From Bordetella genomosp. 13 (GTDB lineage Bacteria; Pseudomonadota; Gammaproteobacteria; Burkholderiales; Burkholderiaceae_B): DNA of 64,000 nt. The notes below the pieces were generated by a model. The model had not been told where the DNA came from and did no database searches. It saw only the letters and a list, made by a program, of their open reading frames with translations. The position numbers and the translations under genes were made by a program. Every line of letters begins with the position of its first letter. The first letter of the stretch is position 1. Shown piece after piece: positions 22,471-33,515 of the stretch. The stretch spans positions 1 to 64,000 of the forward strand of contig NZ_VEHL01000005.1 of NCBI RefSeq assembly GCF_007679965.1, given 5' to 3'.

Positions 22471-22492
22471 GGCCTGCCCACGAAGGCAGGCC
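22471..22492 (+). other. hairpin in the ftsA-ftsZ gap
   Basis: GGCCTGCC pairs perfectly with GGCAGGCC around CACGAA. No T-run follows, so it is not a standard terminator. It sits in the only long gap (173 bases) inside the dcw cluster and could be an RNA processing or attenuation element; the rest of the gap is AT-richer and may carry a private ftsZ promoter, which I cannot place with confidence. Confidence 0.45.
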
Positions 22493-22615
22493 CGAAGGAG
22501 GCGCTTCAAACCCGTAGCGGACAACCCGGTCGGCTTCTGCTTTGAGGCGATTCACAAAAATAGGCAGTAATCGGGAATTTTGTGATTTGCAATTCTGACT
22601 TGTGAGGGAGTCATC

Positions 22616-23809
22616 ATGATGAATTTCGAGATGCTTGAGAACAACACCAAAGGGACCGTGATAAAGGTCGTTGGTGTGGGCGGCGCCGGCGGCAACGCCG
22701 TGGCGCACATGATTCGCAGCGGCGTGAGCGGCGTGGATTTCATCTGCGCCAACACCGATGCGCAGGCACTGGCCGCGACCAACGCGCCCGTGCAGATCCG
22801 TCTGGGCCGCACCGGCCTGGGCGCCGGCGCCAAGCCCGAGCAGGGCCGTGCCGCCGCCGAGACGGCGCGCGAGGAGATCCGTTCGGCCCTGAACGGCGCT
22901 CACATGGTGTTCATCACCGCCGGCATGGGCGGCGGTACGGGTACGGGCGCCGGTCCCGTGGTCGCGGAAGTGGCCAAGGAACTGGGCATCCTGACGGTGG
23001 GCGTGGTCACCAAGCCCTTCACCTTCGAAGGCAACAAGCGCCTGAAGATGGCCGAGGACGGCATCGGCGAACTGGGCAAGCACGTCCACTCGCTGATCGT
23101 GGTGCTCAACGAGAACCTGTACGAGCTGATGGACGAGGACGCGACGCAGGAAGACTGCTTCAAGTCCGCCGACGATATCCTGCACAACGCGTGCGCGGGC
23201 ATCGCCGAGATCATCAACGTCGAAGGCAACGTCAACGTCGACTTCGAAGACGTCAAGACGATCATGGGCGAGCAGGGCCAGGCCATGATGGGCACGGCGA
23301 CCGCCTCGGGCGCCGACCGCGCCCGCGTGGCCGCCGAAAAGGCCATCGCATGCCCGCTGCTGGAAGGCGTGGACCTGAACGGCGCGCGCGGCGTGCTGGT
23401 CAACATCACCGCCAGCCGCTCGCTGAAGATGCGCGAAACGCGCGAAATCATGGAAACCATCCGCAGCTATGCTTCGGATGACGCCACCGTGATCTTCGGC
23501 ACCGCCTACGATGAAACCATGGGCGAATCGCTGCGCGTGACCGTGGTCGCCACCGGCCTGGGCCGCGCCGTCGCGCGTCCGCAGCTGGTGCAGAGCACGG
23601 AAGAAGCGCTGCGCACCGGCACCGACAACCTGCCGCTGGCAGGCATGATGGCCGCCGCCGGGCAGCAGGGCGGCGACTACCGCAACCTGGACATGCCCTC
23701 GGTCATGCGCAACCCGCGCAGCCAGGCGTCTGCCCAGGTGCGTGCGCTGGAAAGCTCGGGCATGGACCATTTCGACATCCCGGCGTTCCTGCGCAAGCAA
23801 GCCGACTGA
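22616..23809 (+). CDS. ftsZ: cell division GTPase FtsZ
   Basis: 397 residues (E. coli 383). Tubulin homologue that forms the Z ring. GTP-binding motif GGGTGTGAGP in the first domain, VKVVGVGGAGGNAV-type start, NADFEDV-like synergy loop as NVDFEDVKTIM, and the C-terminal binding peptide DIPAFLRKQ used by FtsA and other partners. Two adjacent ATG codons (22616, 22619) follow the ribosome site GAGGGAG; the first is taken. Confidence 0.97.
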   Translation: MMNFEMLENNTKGTVIKVVGVGGAGGNAVAHMIRSGVSGVDFICANTDAQALAATNAPVQIRLGRTGLGAGAKPEQGRAAAETAREEIRSALNGAHMVFITAGMGGGTGTGAGPVVAEVAKELGILTVGVVTKPFTFEGNKRLKMAEDGIGELGKHVHSLIVVLNENLYELMDEDATQEDCFKSADDILHNACAGIAEIINVEGNVNVDFEDVKTIMGEQGQAMMGTATASGADRARVAAEKAIACPLLEGVDLNGARGVLVNITASRSLKMRETREIMETIRSYASDDATVIFGTAYDETMGESLRVTVVATGLGRAVARPQLVQSTEEALRTGTDNLPLAGMMAAAGQQGGDYRNLDMPSVMRNPRSQASAQVRALESSGMDHFDIPAFLRKQAD

Positions 23810-23859
23810 CCGGCTCCACGCCGAGGCCCTGACGGGCTAAAGTAGTAACTCCCTCAGCT

Positions 23860-23886
23860 CCGGCCCGCCTTCCCGTGGCGGGCCGG
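23860..23886 (+). terminator. GC-rich hairpin after ftsZ, possible terminator
   Basis: CCGGCCCGCC pairs with GGCGGGCCGG around TTCCCGT, 50 bases past ftsZ. A T-run is missing, so termination is only partly supported. Confidence 0.45.
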
Positions 23887-23980
23887 ACGCGGAGCTGTCC
23901 GCGCGATGAAAAACGGGGCCGCATCCGTTGAAACCATTTCGTCGTATTACGGAGAAATGGCAGCCATGTTCCACCCGGGT

Positions 23981-23986
23981 TACAAT
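23981..23986 (+). promoter_or_regulatory. lpxC: putative -10 element of lpxC
   Basis: TACAAT, five of six matches to the sigma70 -10, lies 64 bases before the lpxC ATG. The region 17 bases upstream has no good -35. Possible start site near 23993. Confidence 0.4.
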
Positions 23987-24049
23987 GTTTGACTCTTGCT
24001 GGCGAACCTGCTGTATTGCGGGCCGCGAGCTCAGTTGATTCCATACGAC

Positions 24050-24973
24050 ATGTTCCGACAGCGCAGCATCCAGAATCTCGTTCGCACGACCGGTGTGGGC
24101 GTCCACTCGGGTCGCCGGGTCGAGCTCACCCTGCGTCCTGCCGAAGCCAACACCGGCATCGTCTTCCATCGTGTCGACCTGCCCGAAGTCGTCGACCTTC
24201 CGGCCCGTGCCGACGCGGTCGGCGACACGCGCATGGCGTCGGTGCTGCAGCAGGGCAACGTGCGCGTGTCCACCGTCGAACACCTGATGTCGGCGCTGGC
24301 CGGCCTGGGCATCGACAACCTGCACATCGACCTCACGGCCGAAGAAGTTCCCATCATGGACGGCAGCGCGGCCACGTTCGTCTATCTGCTGCGCTCGGCC
24401 GGCATCGTCGAACAGAACGCGCCCAAGCGCTTCATCCGGGTGCTCAAGCCCGTCGAGATCCGCGAAGGCGAGGGCCGCAACGAGAAGTGGGCGCGCCTGG
24501 AGCCGCATGAAGGCTACGCGCTGGCGTTCTCCATCGATTTCCGCCATCCCGCGATCGATTCCACGGCCAATTTCGCCGAAATCGACTTCGCCACGCATTC
24601 CTACGTGCGCGAGATCGCTCGCGCCCGTACCTTCGGCTTCGTCAACGAAGTCGAGGCGCTGCGTTCCATGGGCCTGGCCCGCGGTGGCAGCCTGGACAAC
24701 GCCATCGTCATGGACGAATACCGCGTCCTGAACAGCGACGGCTTGCGTTACGACGACGAGTTCGTCAAGCACAAGATCCTGGACGCCATCGGCGACCTGT
24801 ATCTTGTGGGCAAGCCGCTGGTGGCGCGCTACGTGGCCTCCAAGTCGGGCCACGCCCTGAACAACCAGTTGGCGCGCGCGCTGCTGGCCCAGCAGGACGC
24901 CTGGGAACTGGTCACCTACGAATCCCAGGACGAGGCGCCGCAGGCCTTCCGCCACGAGTGGCAGCTCGCCTGA
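24050..24973 (+). CDS. lpxC: UDP-3-O-acyl-GlcNAc deacetylase LpxC
   Basis: 307 residues (E. coli 305). Zinc enzyme catalysing the committed step of lipid A synthesis. N-terminus [21 protein letters not shown] aligns with the family, so ATG 24050 is preferred to the upstream in-frame start at 23996. Zinc ligands: His in TVEHLMSAL, and His plus Asp in [13 protein letters not shown]; the catalytic His is in KSGHALNN. Stands outside the tight dcw overlaps, after its own promoter region. Confidence 0.96.
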   Translation: MFRQRSIQNLVRTTGVGVHSGRRVELTLRPAEANTGIVFHRVDLPEVVDLPARADAVGDTRMASVLQQGNVRVSTVEHLMSALAGLGIDNLHIDLTAEEVPIMDGSAATFVYLLRSAGIVEQNAPKRFIRVLKPVEIREGEGRNEKWARLEPHEGYALAFSIDFRHPAIDSTANFAEIDFATHSYVREIARARTFGFVNEVEALRSMGLARGGSLDNAIVMDEYRVLNSDGLRYDDEFVKHKILDAIGDLYLVGKPLVARYVASKSGHALNNQLARALLAQQDAWELVTYESQDEAPQAFRHEWQLA

Positions 24974-25056
24974 CGCACGTCGGGCGGCAGCCGGCACGTT
25001 TCGTCCGGCATCGGCGGCGGTAAAAAGGTCCGGAACTTCCGTCACCGGACGCCGCG

Positions 25057-25548
25057 CTATTTTTCCTTGTGATGCCGCAGCAGGCGGGCGATGGCGTCGG
25101 CCAGCGGCCCCGGGCGCACGTTCTGTCCCAGTTCCTCGAAGGCGTCCAGCGCCGACGACGCCAGCGGTTGCGCAAGCTTCGGCGGACGGGGCGCCTTGGC
25201 GCCGGGACGCGGCATGCCGGCTTGAACCTTCACGTTTATTTCGTTAAGGTTCCAGCCTTGTGCGGACAGGGTTTGCGCGATGCGCGGGGCCAGTTGACGC
25301 AGCTTGGCGGCATGCGCCGGGCCGGGAACGGCCAGGTACAGGCGCTGGCTTTCCAGCTTGGCCACCACGCACACCGCGCCCAGCCCGGGCGGCAGGATCG
25401 CCGCCACGGCATGCTGGATCTGCAGATGCACGCGCGCCGTGGCCAGCACGCCCGCGCCGCGCGTGTCCGAGCCCAGCCAGCCCATGGCGGTTTCGCCGGC
25501 GCGGCGGCTGGGTCGGGAACGCGAAGAGGGTGGGGCAGGTCTTACCAT
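25057..25548 (-). CDS. dciA: DciA-like helicase loader (DUF721)
   Basis: 163 residues. The N-terminal half (about 18-110) is the DUF721 fold: MGWLGSD, then ARVHLQIQHAVAAILPPGL, VCVVAKLESQRLYLAVPGPAHAAKLRQLAPRIAQTL. DciA is the widespread bacterial partner that helps load the DnaB helicase. The C-terminal part is Pro/Lys-rich and ends in a short helical stretch. The frame is open far upstream inside the antisense of the M23 gene; ATG 25548 gives the normal size. Divergent from the M23 gene, with starts only 27 bases apart. Confidence 0.85.
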   Translation of the reverse strand: MVRPAPPSSRSRPSRRAGETAMGWLGSDTRGAGVLATARVHLQIQHAVAAILPPGLGAVCVVAKLESQRLYLAVPGPAHAAKLRQLAPRIAQTLSAQGWNLNEINVKVQAGMPRPGAKAPRPPKLAQPLASSALDAFEELGQNVRPGPLADAIARLLRHHKEK

Positions 25549-25575
25549 GCCGGCTCGAATTACAGGATATAAACC

Positions 25576-26595
25576 TTGAAGATCGTGATTATGCACGCCC
25601 GGGGCGAACACAACGGGCACCTCATCCTGGAAGGCGTCCGTCTGGCCGCCATCCTGGGTGTGCTGCTGGTCGCCGCCGCGGTCTTCGGGGCCTCGCTGCA
25701 GCGCTACCTGGCGCAGTCCACCACGGTCACCACCGACGGCATGCCCGATTATGCCGGCACGCCGCATCCCGAGCGCGAAGCCGCCTTCCTGCGCGAGACC
25801 GTCAACATGCTGGCCGCCAAGGTCGGCACCCTGCAGGCCCGCCTGGCCAGCCTGGATGGCATGGGCAAGCGCGTGGCGGAAGTGGCCGGCGTGGCGTATT
25901 CCGATCCCGAGCTGGCCGTTGCCGCCGTGCCCAAGCATGACCAGGCCACCGAGGTCATGGACGAACTGTTCACCGACCGCCAGCCGCCCAGCGTCGAGTC
26001 GGCCGAGGCCCTGGGCCGCCAGTTGGACGAACTGCAGGCCCGCATGACCCAGCAGTCGGACACGCTGCGCCTGCTCGACGTGGCGCTGACGCGCCGTTCG
26101 GCCGACCAGGCCCGCCTGCCGACCACCTCGCCGGTGGTCGACTATCCCTATCTCAGTTCTTCCTACGGCTGGCGCAGCGACCCCTTCACCGGCCGCTACG
26201 CCATGCACGAAGGCCTGGATTTCGCCGCGCCCACCGGCACGCCCATCCTGGCCGCGGCCGGAGGCGTCGTGCTGGAGTCCAAGTTCCAGCAGGGCTACGG
26301 CAACATGGTCGAGATCGATCATGGCGATGGCTTGATCACCCGCTACGCCCATGCCTCCAGCCTGACGGTGCGGCAGGGCGATCTGGTCGAGCGCGGCCAG
26401 GAAGTGGCGCGCGTCGGCTCCACCGGCCGCTCCACCGGCTCGCACCTGCATTTCGAGGTGCGGCTGGCCGGCCAGCCGCTGGACCCGCGCCTGTTCCTGG
26501 GCGCCCCCCGTGAAGTTCCTCCCGCGGTGGCCCAGACCACCGCCTCGGGCTCGGCCTCGTCCACCGCCCCGCCTGCCGGCGCCGGCGCGCACTGA
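25576..26595 (+). CDS. M23 family peptidoglycan peptidase, membrane-anchored
   Basis: 339 residues. One N-terminal transmembrane helix (about 22-42), a periplasmic helical region with coiled-coil character (about 65-180), then an M23 (LytM) domain with both metal motifs intact: MHEGLDF (His and Asp) and HLHFEV. It therefore looks like an active endopeptidase rather than an EnvC-type inactive activator. The C-terminal tail is Ala/Pro/Ser-rich. Start is uncertain: TTG at 25576 follows AGGA by nine bases; GTG 25585 and ATG 25591 are alternatives. Located between dciA and secA. Confidence 0.9.
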   Translation: MKIVIMHARGEHNGHLILEGVRLAAILGVLLVAAAVFGASLQRYLAQSTTVTTDGMPDYAGTPHPEREAAFLRETVNMLAAKVGTLQARLASLDGMGKRVAEVAGVAYSDPELAVAAVPKHDQATEVMDELFTDRQPPSVESAEALGRQLDELQARMTQQSDTLRLLDVALTRRSADQARLPTTSPVVDYPYLSSSYGWRSDPFTGRYAMHEGLDFAAPTGTPILAAAGGVVLESKFQQGYGNMVEIDHGDGLITRYAHASSLTVRQGDLVERGQEVARVGSTGRSTGSHLHFEVRLAGQPLDPRLFLGAPREVPPAVAQTTASGSASSTAPPAGAGAH

Positions 26596-26772
26596 CGCGC
26601 ACGCGGCCGCACGGCCGTTCCCGGGCGGGTCTGTTGCAGGTCATCGACCCCCAGGTGCGTTACACTCGATCGTTTCCCGGCGGACCCTTCCCGCTCAACC
26701 GCACGCTCATATAAGACATGGGGCGACGGCCGGCGCCTTGCGCGGCCGGCGCTCCTGCCGACTACGACAAGC

Positions 26773-29508
<2,736 letters not shown>

Positions 29509-29522
29509 CCGGAGACGACGCC

Positions 29523-30242
29523 ATGCTGCACGCCGTGGGACGAACCGAATTCGATCATGCCGTCATCATGGTGCGTGACCGCCTGGAAGAACTGGCGCCG
29601 CACTTCGAGCGCCAGGGCTTCCTGCTCAGCGACCTCTCGGTGCACAACCTGGGGTCGTGCAACCGTCTGATCGCGCTGGACGGCACCTACGTCGAGCTGC
29701 TGGGCTGGCCACCGGGCGCGCCGCCGGCGCGCAAGGAAATCGCCGACTCGCCATTCGGGCTCGAGGCCCTGGTGTTCCGCACCTACGACGCCGAGGCCAC
29801 CTACCAGCGCCTGCTGGCGGCGGGTTTCGCCGTCAATCCGGTGCAGGAGCTCACGCGCCCCGCGCAGGTCGATGGCCAGACGGTGCAGGCGCGCTTCCAT
29901 ACCGTGCGCTTCGCGCAACAGCCGATTCCCGGCATCCGCATGTATTTCTGCCGCCATCTCACGCCCGAGTGCGTGTGGGTGCCGTCCTTGATGGACCATC
30001 CCAACGGCGCGCAATCCATTCTTCGCATCGACGCCCGTGCGGCGCAGGCCGAGGACGTCGCCAAGCGCCTGGCGCAGGTGGTGGACGTGCCGGCCGAAGC
30101 GGCGGGCGACGGCTGGGACCTGGCGCTGGGCAACCTCAAGCTGCATGTGGCGCGGGACGCCGCCGCCCTCACGCCCGCGCTGTCCACGCTGACGCTGGAA
30201 AACCGCAGCGGCGCGCATTACACGCTGGACACCGGCCTGTAG
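29523..30242 (+). CDS. glyoxalase-like (VOC superfamily) protein
   Basis: 239 residues. Opens with TEFDHAVIMVRDRLEELAPHFERQGF and continues with YVELLGW, the beta-alpha-beta-beta-beta pattern of the Glyoxalase_3 / VOC family; the second half repeats it weakly (GIRMYFCRHLTPECVW). VOC enzymes use a metal for isomerisation or ring opening; the substrate is not evident here. It starts 14 bases after secA with GGAGACGACG upstream, so it may be co-transcribed. Its stop is one base from the stop of the convergent thiol dioxygenase gene. Confidence 0.8.
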   Translation: MLHAVGRTEFDHAVIMVRDRLEELAPHFERQGFLLSDLSVHNLGSCNRLIALDGTYVELLGWPPGAPPARKEIADSPFGLEALVFRTYDAEATYQRLLAAGFAVNPVQELTRPAQVDGQTVQARFHTVRFAQQPIPGIRMYFCRHLTPECVWVPSLMDHPNGAQSILRIDARAAQAEDVAKRLAQVVDVPAEAAGDGWDLALGNLKLHVARDAAALTPALSTLTLENRSGAHYTLDTGL

Positions 30243-30243
30243 C

Positions 30244-30771
30244 TCAGGCGGTCTGCACCAGGTGGTTCACGCCGCTGGCGATGTCCGCCTCGGCCACTCC
30301 ATAGATATGCAATGAGATCGCGATCCCGTCGCCGGCGTTGCCCAGGCGGTGGATCTGCTGCAACCCGGGCGCCGCGGTGACGATGTCGCCCGCGCGGCGC
30401 AGCGCCTGGCCGCAGGCCTCGGCCTGCCGGCTCGCGGGATGCCACCGGTAATGCGTTTCCGTCAGCTCGCCCTGCAGCACGCGGTACGTGCACCAGGTCT
30501 TGTGGCCATGCACCGGGCTGAACTGGCCGGGGCGCCAGATCAGGTAGACGATGGTGAAGCTGCCGTGCGGATCGGCATATGCCACGTGGCGCGTGTAGCG
30601 TTCGGGGCAGCCCTGCCGCAATGCCGGCGGCAGGCCCGCCAGCGCGTCCGCCCCGGCATCCGCCACGCTGGCATTCAACTCGTGCAGCAGGGCCTGGGCG
30701 GCCTTGCGTTGCGCGTGCTCGACGGAGGCGCATAGGGCTTGCAGCGGGGCCGGGGTGGCGGACAGAGGCAT
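30244..30771 (-). CDS. cysteine dioxygenase-type thiol dioxygenase
   Basis: 175 residues, cupin fold. Iron ligands His88 and His90 in PVHGHKTW and His155 in SLHIYG; Tyr157 corresponds to the active-site tyrosine of cysteine dioxygenases, and Cys94 lies near the position of the cross-linked cysteine of the animal enzymes. The family oxidises cysteine or 3-mercaptopropionate to the sulfinate; the sequence alone does not decide which. Divergent from the Lrp-type regulator at 31132, a plausible partner since Lrp/AsnC proteins often sense amino acids. Confidence 0.88.
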   Translation of the reverse strand: MPLSATPAPLQALCASVEHAQRKAAQALLHELNASVADAGADALAGLPPALRQGCPERYTRHVAYADPHGSFTIVYLIWRPGQFSPVHGHKTWCTYRVLQGELTETHYRWHPASRQAEACGQALRRAGDIVTAAPGLQQIHRLGNAGDGIAISLHIYGVAEADIASGVNHLVQTA

Positions 30772-30872
30772 GGGTACGGGGCAGGGCGGATCGCGGCGTG
30801 TGTCGATACGTCCATGCTATGTCCCCACGGGCGGAATGGCTTTGCGCAATCCGGGGTGGTCGACTGGCGGAT

Positions 30873-30887
30873 TAGAAAAAATTTTCG
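30873..30887. promoter_or_regulatory. AT-rich near-palindrome, candidate Lrp-type site
   Basis: TAGAAAAAATTTTCG, with GAAAA and TTTTC arranged around a central AA, resembles the AT-centred Lrp consensus. It lies 104 bases upstream of the thiol dioxygenase start and in a GC-rich neighbourhood. The 360-base divergent region otherwise shows no gene. Confidence 0.35.
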
Positions 30888-31131
30888 TCATGGGCGGTTT
30901 GCCACGGTGCGGGCATGCCCAAACGTCTGCAATCCAGGATAAACGCTTGCTGGTGGAGAAGAAGCCGCGGCGCGCGGATTCCGTGGTCGTCGCGCGCAAC
31001 GCGATGGCGCACTGGTGGACGCCGCTTCGTGGAAAGGGCAAGATGACGCCCGCACGGACCGCAGTCTCGCGGCAGGGCCGTCGCCGCCAATCCGCCGGCG
31101 CATACCGGGCGTTGCCTTCCAGGGGAAAACT

Positions 31132-31590
31132 GTGGATCAGACGGACATCAAAATACTCAGGCTGCTGCAGAAGGACGCCACGTGTTCGGTCGCGGACATC
31201 GCCGAGCAGGTGAATCTTTCCGTCACGCCGTGCTGGCGTCGTATCCAGAAGCTCAAGGACGACGGTGTCATCGCGCGCCAGACGGTGCTGCTGGACCCGA
31301 AGGCGCTGGGCCTGAACCTGACCGTCTTCGTATCGATCAAGACCAGCCAGCACAACGCCAAATGGACGCAGAGCCTGGTCGGCGCCGTGACGGCCTTGCC
31401 CAACGTGGTCGAGTTCCATCGCATGGCGGGCGACATCGACTACTTGCTGAAAGTCGTGGTCGAGGACATGGCGGCGTACGACCGGTTCTACCGGCGCCTG
31501 ATCGAGACGGTGGACCTGCTGGACGTCAGCGCCAGCTTCTCGATGGAAATCATCAAGAGCACCACCGAGCTGCCGCTGAACGCGGCTTGA
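31132..31590 (+). CDS. Lrp/AsnC family transcriptional regulator
   Basis: 152 residues. Helix-turn-helix at residues 1-60 (TDIKILRLLQKDATCSVADIAEQV then TPCWRRIQKLKDDGVI) followed by the RAM ligand-binding domain (VFVSIKTSQH, VEFHRMAGDIDYLLKVVVEDM). The family forms octamers or dimers that respond to amino acids. GTG at 31132 follows AGGGGAAAAC and gives the family start; an upstream open frame (from 31015) is not supported. Divergent from the thiol dioxygenase gene. The tandem repeat array begins at its stop codon. Confidence 0.93.
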   Translation: MDQTDIKILRLLQKDATCSVADIAEQVNLSVTPCWRRIQKLKDDGVIARQTVLLDPKALGLNLTVFVSIKTSQHNAKWTQSLVGAVTALPNVVEFHRMAGDIDYLLKVVVEDMAAYDRFYRRLIETVDLLDVSASFSMEIIKSTTELPLNAA

Positions 31591-31900
31591 GCCCGCCGGG
31601 CCGCCCCAAGGGCGACGCCGGAGTGCGCAGCATGAAGGCTTCCTCATCAGCCCGCCGGGCCGGCCCAAGGGCGATGCCGGAGTGCGCAGCATGAAGGCTT
31701 ACCTATCAGCCCGCCGGGCCGGCCCAAGGGCGATGCCGGAGTGCGCAGCATGAAGGCTTACCTATCAGCCCGCCGGGCCGCCCCAAGGGCGATGGCGGAG
31801 TGCGCAGCACGAAGGCTTCCTCATCAGCCCGCCGGGCCGCCCCAAGGGCGATGCCGGAGTGCGCAGCATGAAGGCTTCCTCATCAGCCCGCCGGGCCGGC
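31590..31900. repeat. 59-bp tandem repeat array, five full copies plus a partial
   Basis: Units start at 31590, 31649, 31708, 31767 and 31826, each 59 bases, with a truncated sixth from 31885. Each unit carries AGCCCGCCGGGCCGSCCCAA, then AGGGCGATGCCGGAGTGCGC and AGCATGAAGGCTTMCTMATC. Copies differ at only a few positions. As 59 is not a multiple of three the array cannot encode a repeated peptide. The first part is self-complementary (GCCCGCCGGGC, GGGCCGGCCC). The array fills the gap between the Lrp-type gene and the converging lipoprotein gene. Confidence 0.92.
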
Positions 31901-31927
31901 GGGCGGCGCTCGTCGCGAGCGCCGCCC
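31901..31927 (-). terminator. perfect GC hairpin, terminator of the vWA lipoprotein gene
   Basis: GGGCGGCGCTCG pairs with CGAGCGCCGCCC around TCG, immediately past the stop codon at 31935 on the minus strand. No T-run, but the stem is long and perfect. Confidence 0.6.
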
Positions 31928-31934
31928 GGGTTGC

Positions 31935-33515
31935 TTACTGCAGCGGCACCTGCACGGTGCGCGCGGCGGCCAGGCCGCTGTAGGTCACGGACAGCGTCAG
32001 CTCCTTGCCGCGCGCCGCGTTGAAGTCCGCGTCGCTCAGGCCCAGGTCGCCGGTGTACTGGAACACGATGCCGGTCTGGATGCCCGCGAAGGCGGCGGCC
32101 AGTTGGCTGGCGTCGGTGGACGAGACGTAGTTGCCGCCGGTCTGGTCAGCCAGTTCCTGCAGCACGGTCGTGCTGGCGCCCAGGCCGAACGACACCGTCC
32201 ACAGGGGAATGTTCTTCGCCTGGTATTCCTGGACCAGGGTGGCAGCGCTGATGCTGCTGTCGTTGTCGGAACCGTCGGTCATCAGCACAGCGACCTTGCG
32301 CGGGTTGCTGCGGCCGTCCATGTGGTCCAGGGCGAGCTTGCCGGCGTCATAGATTGCGGTGGTGCCGCCCCACGGGTAGGAACCGGTGGCGCGCAGGTCG
32401 GCGGGCAGCGGCGCGTGCAGGGCGTCCGGCGCGCTGTCGCCCCAGATCTGCGATCGGTCGTTGTAGTAGTCCACGGGCAGCCGCAGCACGTTGGGATCCT
32501 TCGAGAAGCCATCCGCCGGATAGCCCGCGTCGTACGCGCCGCCCGCGCTCTTCAGCCCGGCGCCGTCGAAATACGTCTTGTCGATCCAGTCCGTGCGGTC
32601 GTCGAACACCACGATGCCGACTTCATCGTCGGCATTCTTGCCGTCGATGAAGACGTGCGAGGCCAGGCCGGCCATGCGCGTCAGGGTCATCGTCAGGCCA
32701 TTGGCGTCCTTCACCGGCGTGCCGGTGCTGTCGTAGACGGGGCTGTCCATCGAACCGCTCGCGTCCAGGGCCAGCACGACGCTGGCCGCGCCGGCCTGCG
32801 CGGCGGCATACACCAGCGATGACAGGTCGGTGGCATTGCCGCCCGCCACCGTGTATTGCACCGCGCTTTTCGGGATGCCCAGCACGGCCTTGCCCGTGAC
32901 GGAATCGACCACGGTGAAGGAGAGGTCGGCGCCCGTCCACTGCACCGACGCGACGCGGTAGGTCGCGCCTGCGACGTCGGGCAGCAGCGACGTCAGGTTG
33001 GTGGGATCGGCGGAGTTGGCGTCGAACGAGGCCACCGGCACGGTCAGGTCGCGGTAGCCGGCGCCCTTGGCAATGGCGAAGGCGGCGGTGTCGGGCACCG
33101 TGCCCGAAAACGCACCGCAATCGTCGGTGGTCAGGGTGGCGTTGACCGGATTGCCGCCGGCGTCGGTGAACGAAATGGTGGCCTGGGCCAGCGGCTGATA
33201 GCTGGTGGGCACGGCGTCGCAGGTCACCGCGGCGGCCAGCGAACTGGCGCGCAGGCTGCTGCGGGCGGACATCACGCTGGCGGTCTGCGCGCGGGCGGAC
33301 TCGGGCACGACCAGGGTGCCGGACAAGGACCGCGTGCCGGTGCTGGGCTGGCCGGGATCCGTGCCGCCGTTGCCATTGCCGCCGCCGTTGCCCGGCTGGG
33401 TGGGGGTCTCGCTGGGATTGTCATCGTCGTCGTCATCGCTGCCGCCGCATCCGGTCAGGATGCCCGCGATCAGCAATGCCACGGCCAGGCCACGCAATTT
33501 CATCATCTTCTGCAT
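31935..33515 (-). CDS. secreted lipoprotein with von Willebrand factor A domain
   Basis: 526 residues. Lipoprotein signal with lipobox LTGC (Cys23), then an acidic Gly/Asn/Pro-rich spacer beginning CGGSDDDDDD (residues 23-58). Residues about 60-230 form an unassigned domain, possibly immunoglobulin-like, with two cysteines. A vWA domain starts with VVLALDASGSMDS: Asp251, Ser253 and Ser255 form an intact MIDAS metal site; VAVLMTDGSDND and GTTAIYDA supply the other motifs. The C-terminus is a short beta domain. Anchored to a membrane, it probably binds a protein ligand through the metal site; the partner is unknown. Monocistronic. Confidence 0.85.
   Translation of the reverse strand: MQKMMKLRGLAVALLIAGILTGCGGSDDDDDDNPSETPTQPGNGGGNGNGGTDPGQPSTGTRSLSGTLVVPESARAQTASVMSARSSLRASSLAAAVTCDAVPTSYQPLAQATISFTDAGGNPVNATLTTDDCGAFSGTVPDTAAFAIAKGAGYRDLTVPVASFDANSADPTNLTSLLPDVAGATYRVASVQWTGADLSFTVVDSVTGKAVLGIPKSAVQYTVAGGNATDLSSLVYAAAQAGAASVVLALDASGSMDSPVYDSTGTPVKDANGLTMTLTRMAGLASHVFIDGKNADDEVGIVVFDDRTDWIDKTYFDGAGLKSAGGAYDAGYPADGFSKDPNVLRLPVDYYNDRSQIWGDSAPDALHAPLPADLRATGSYPWGGTTAIYDAGKLALDHMDGRSNPRKVAVLMTDGSDNDSSISAATLVQEYQAKNIPLWTVSFGLGASTTVLQELADQTGGNYVSSTDASQLAAAFAGIQTGIVFQYTGDLGLSDADFNAARGKELTLSVTYSGLAAARTVQVPLQ

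Noticed and set aside
31590..31900. CRISPR array
   Set aside because: The full 59 bases repeat with no unique spacers and no cas genes are near.
31590..31983. Peptide-coding reading of the 59-bp repeats
   Set aside because: The unit is not a multiple of three, so frames shift at each copy; better explained as non-coding repeats.
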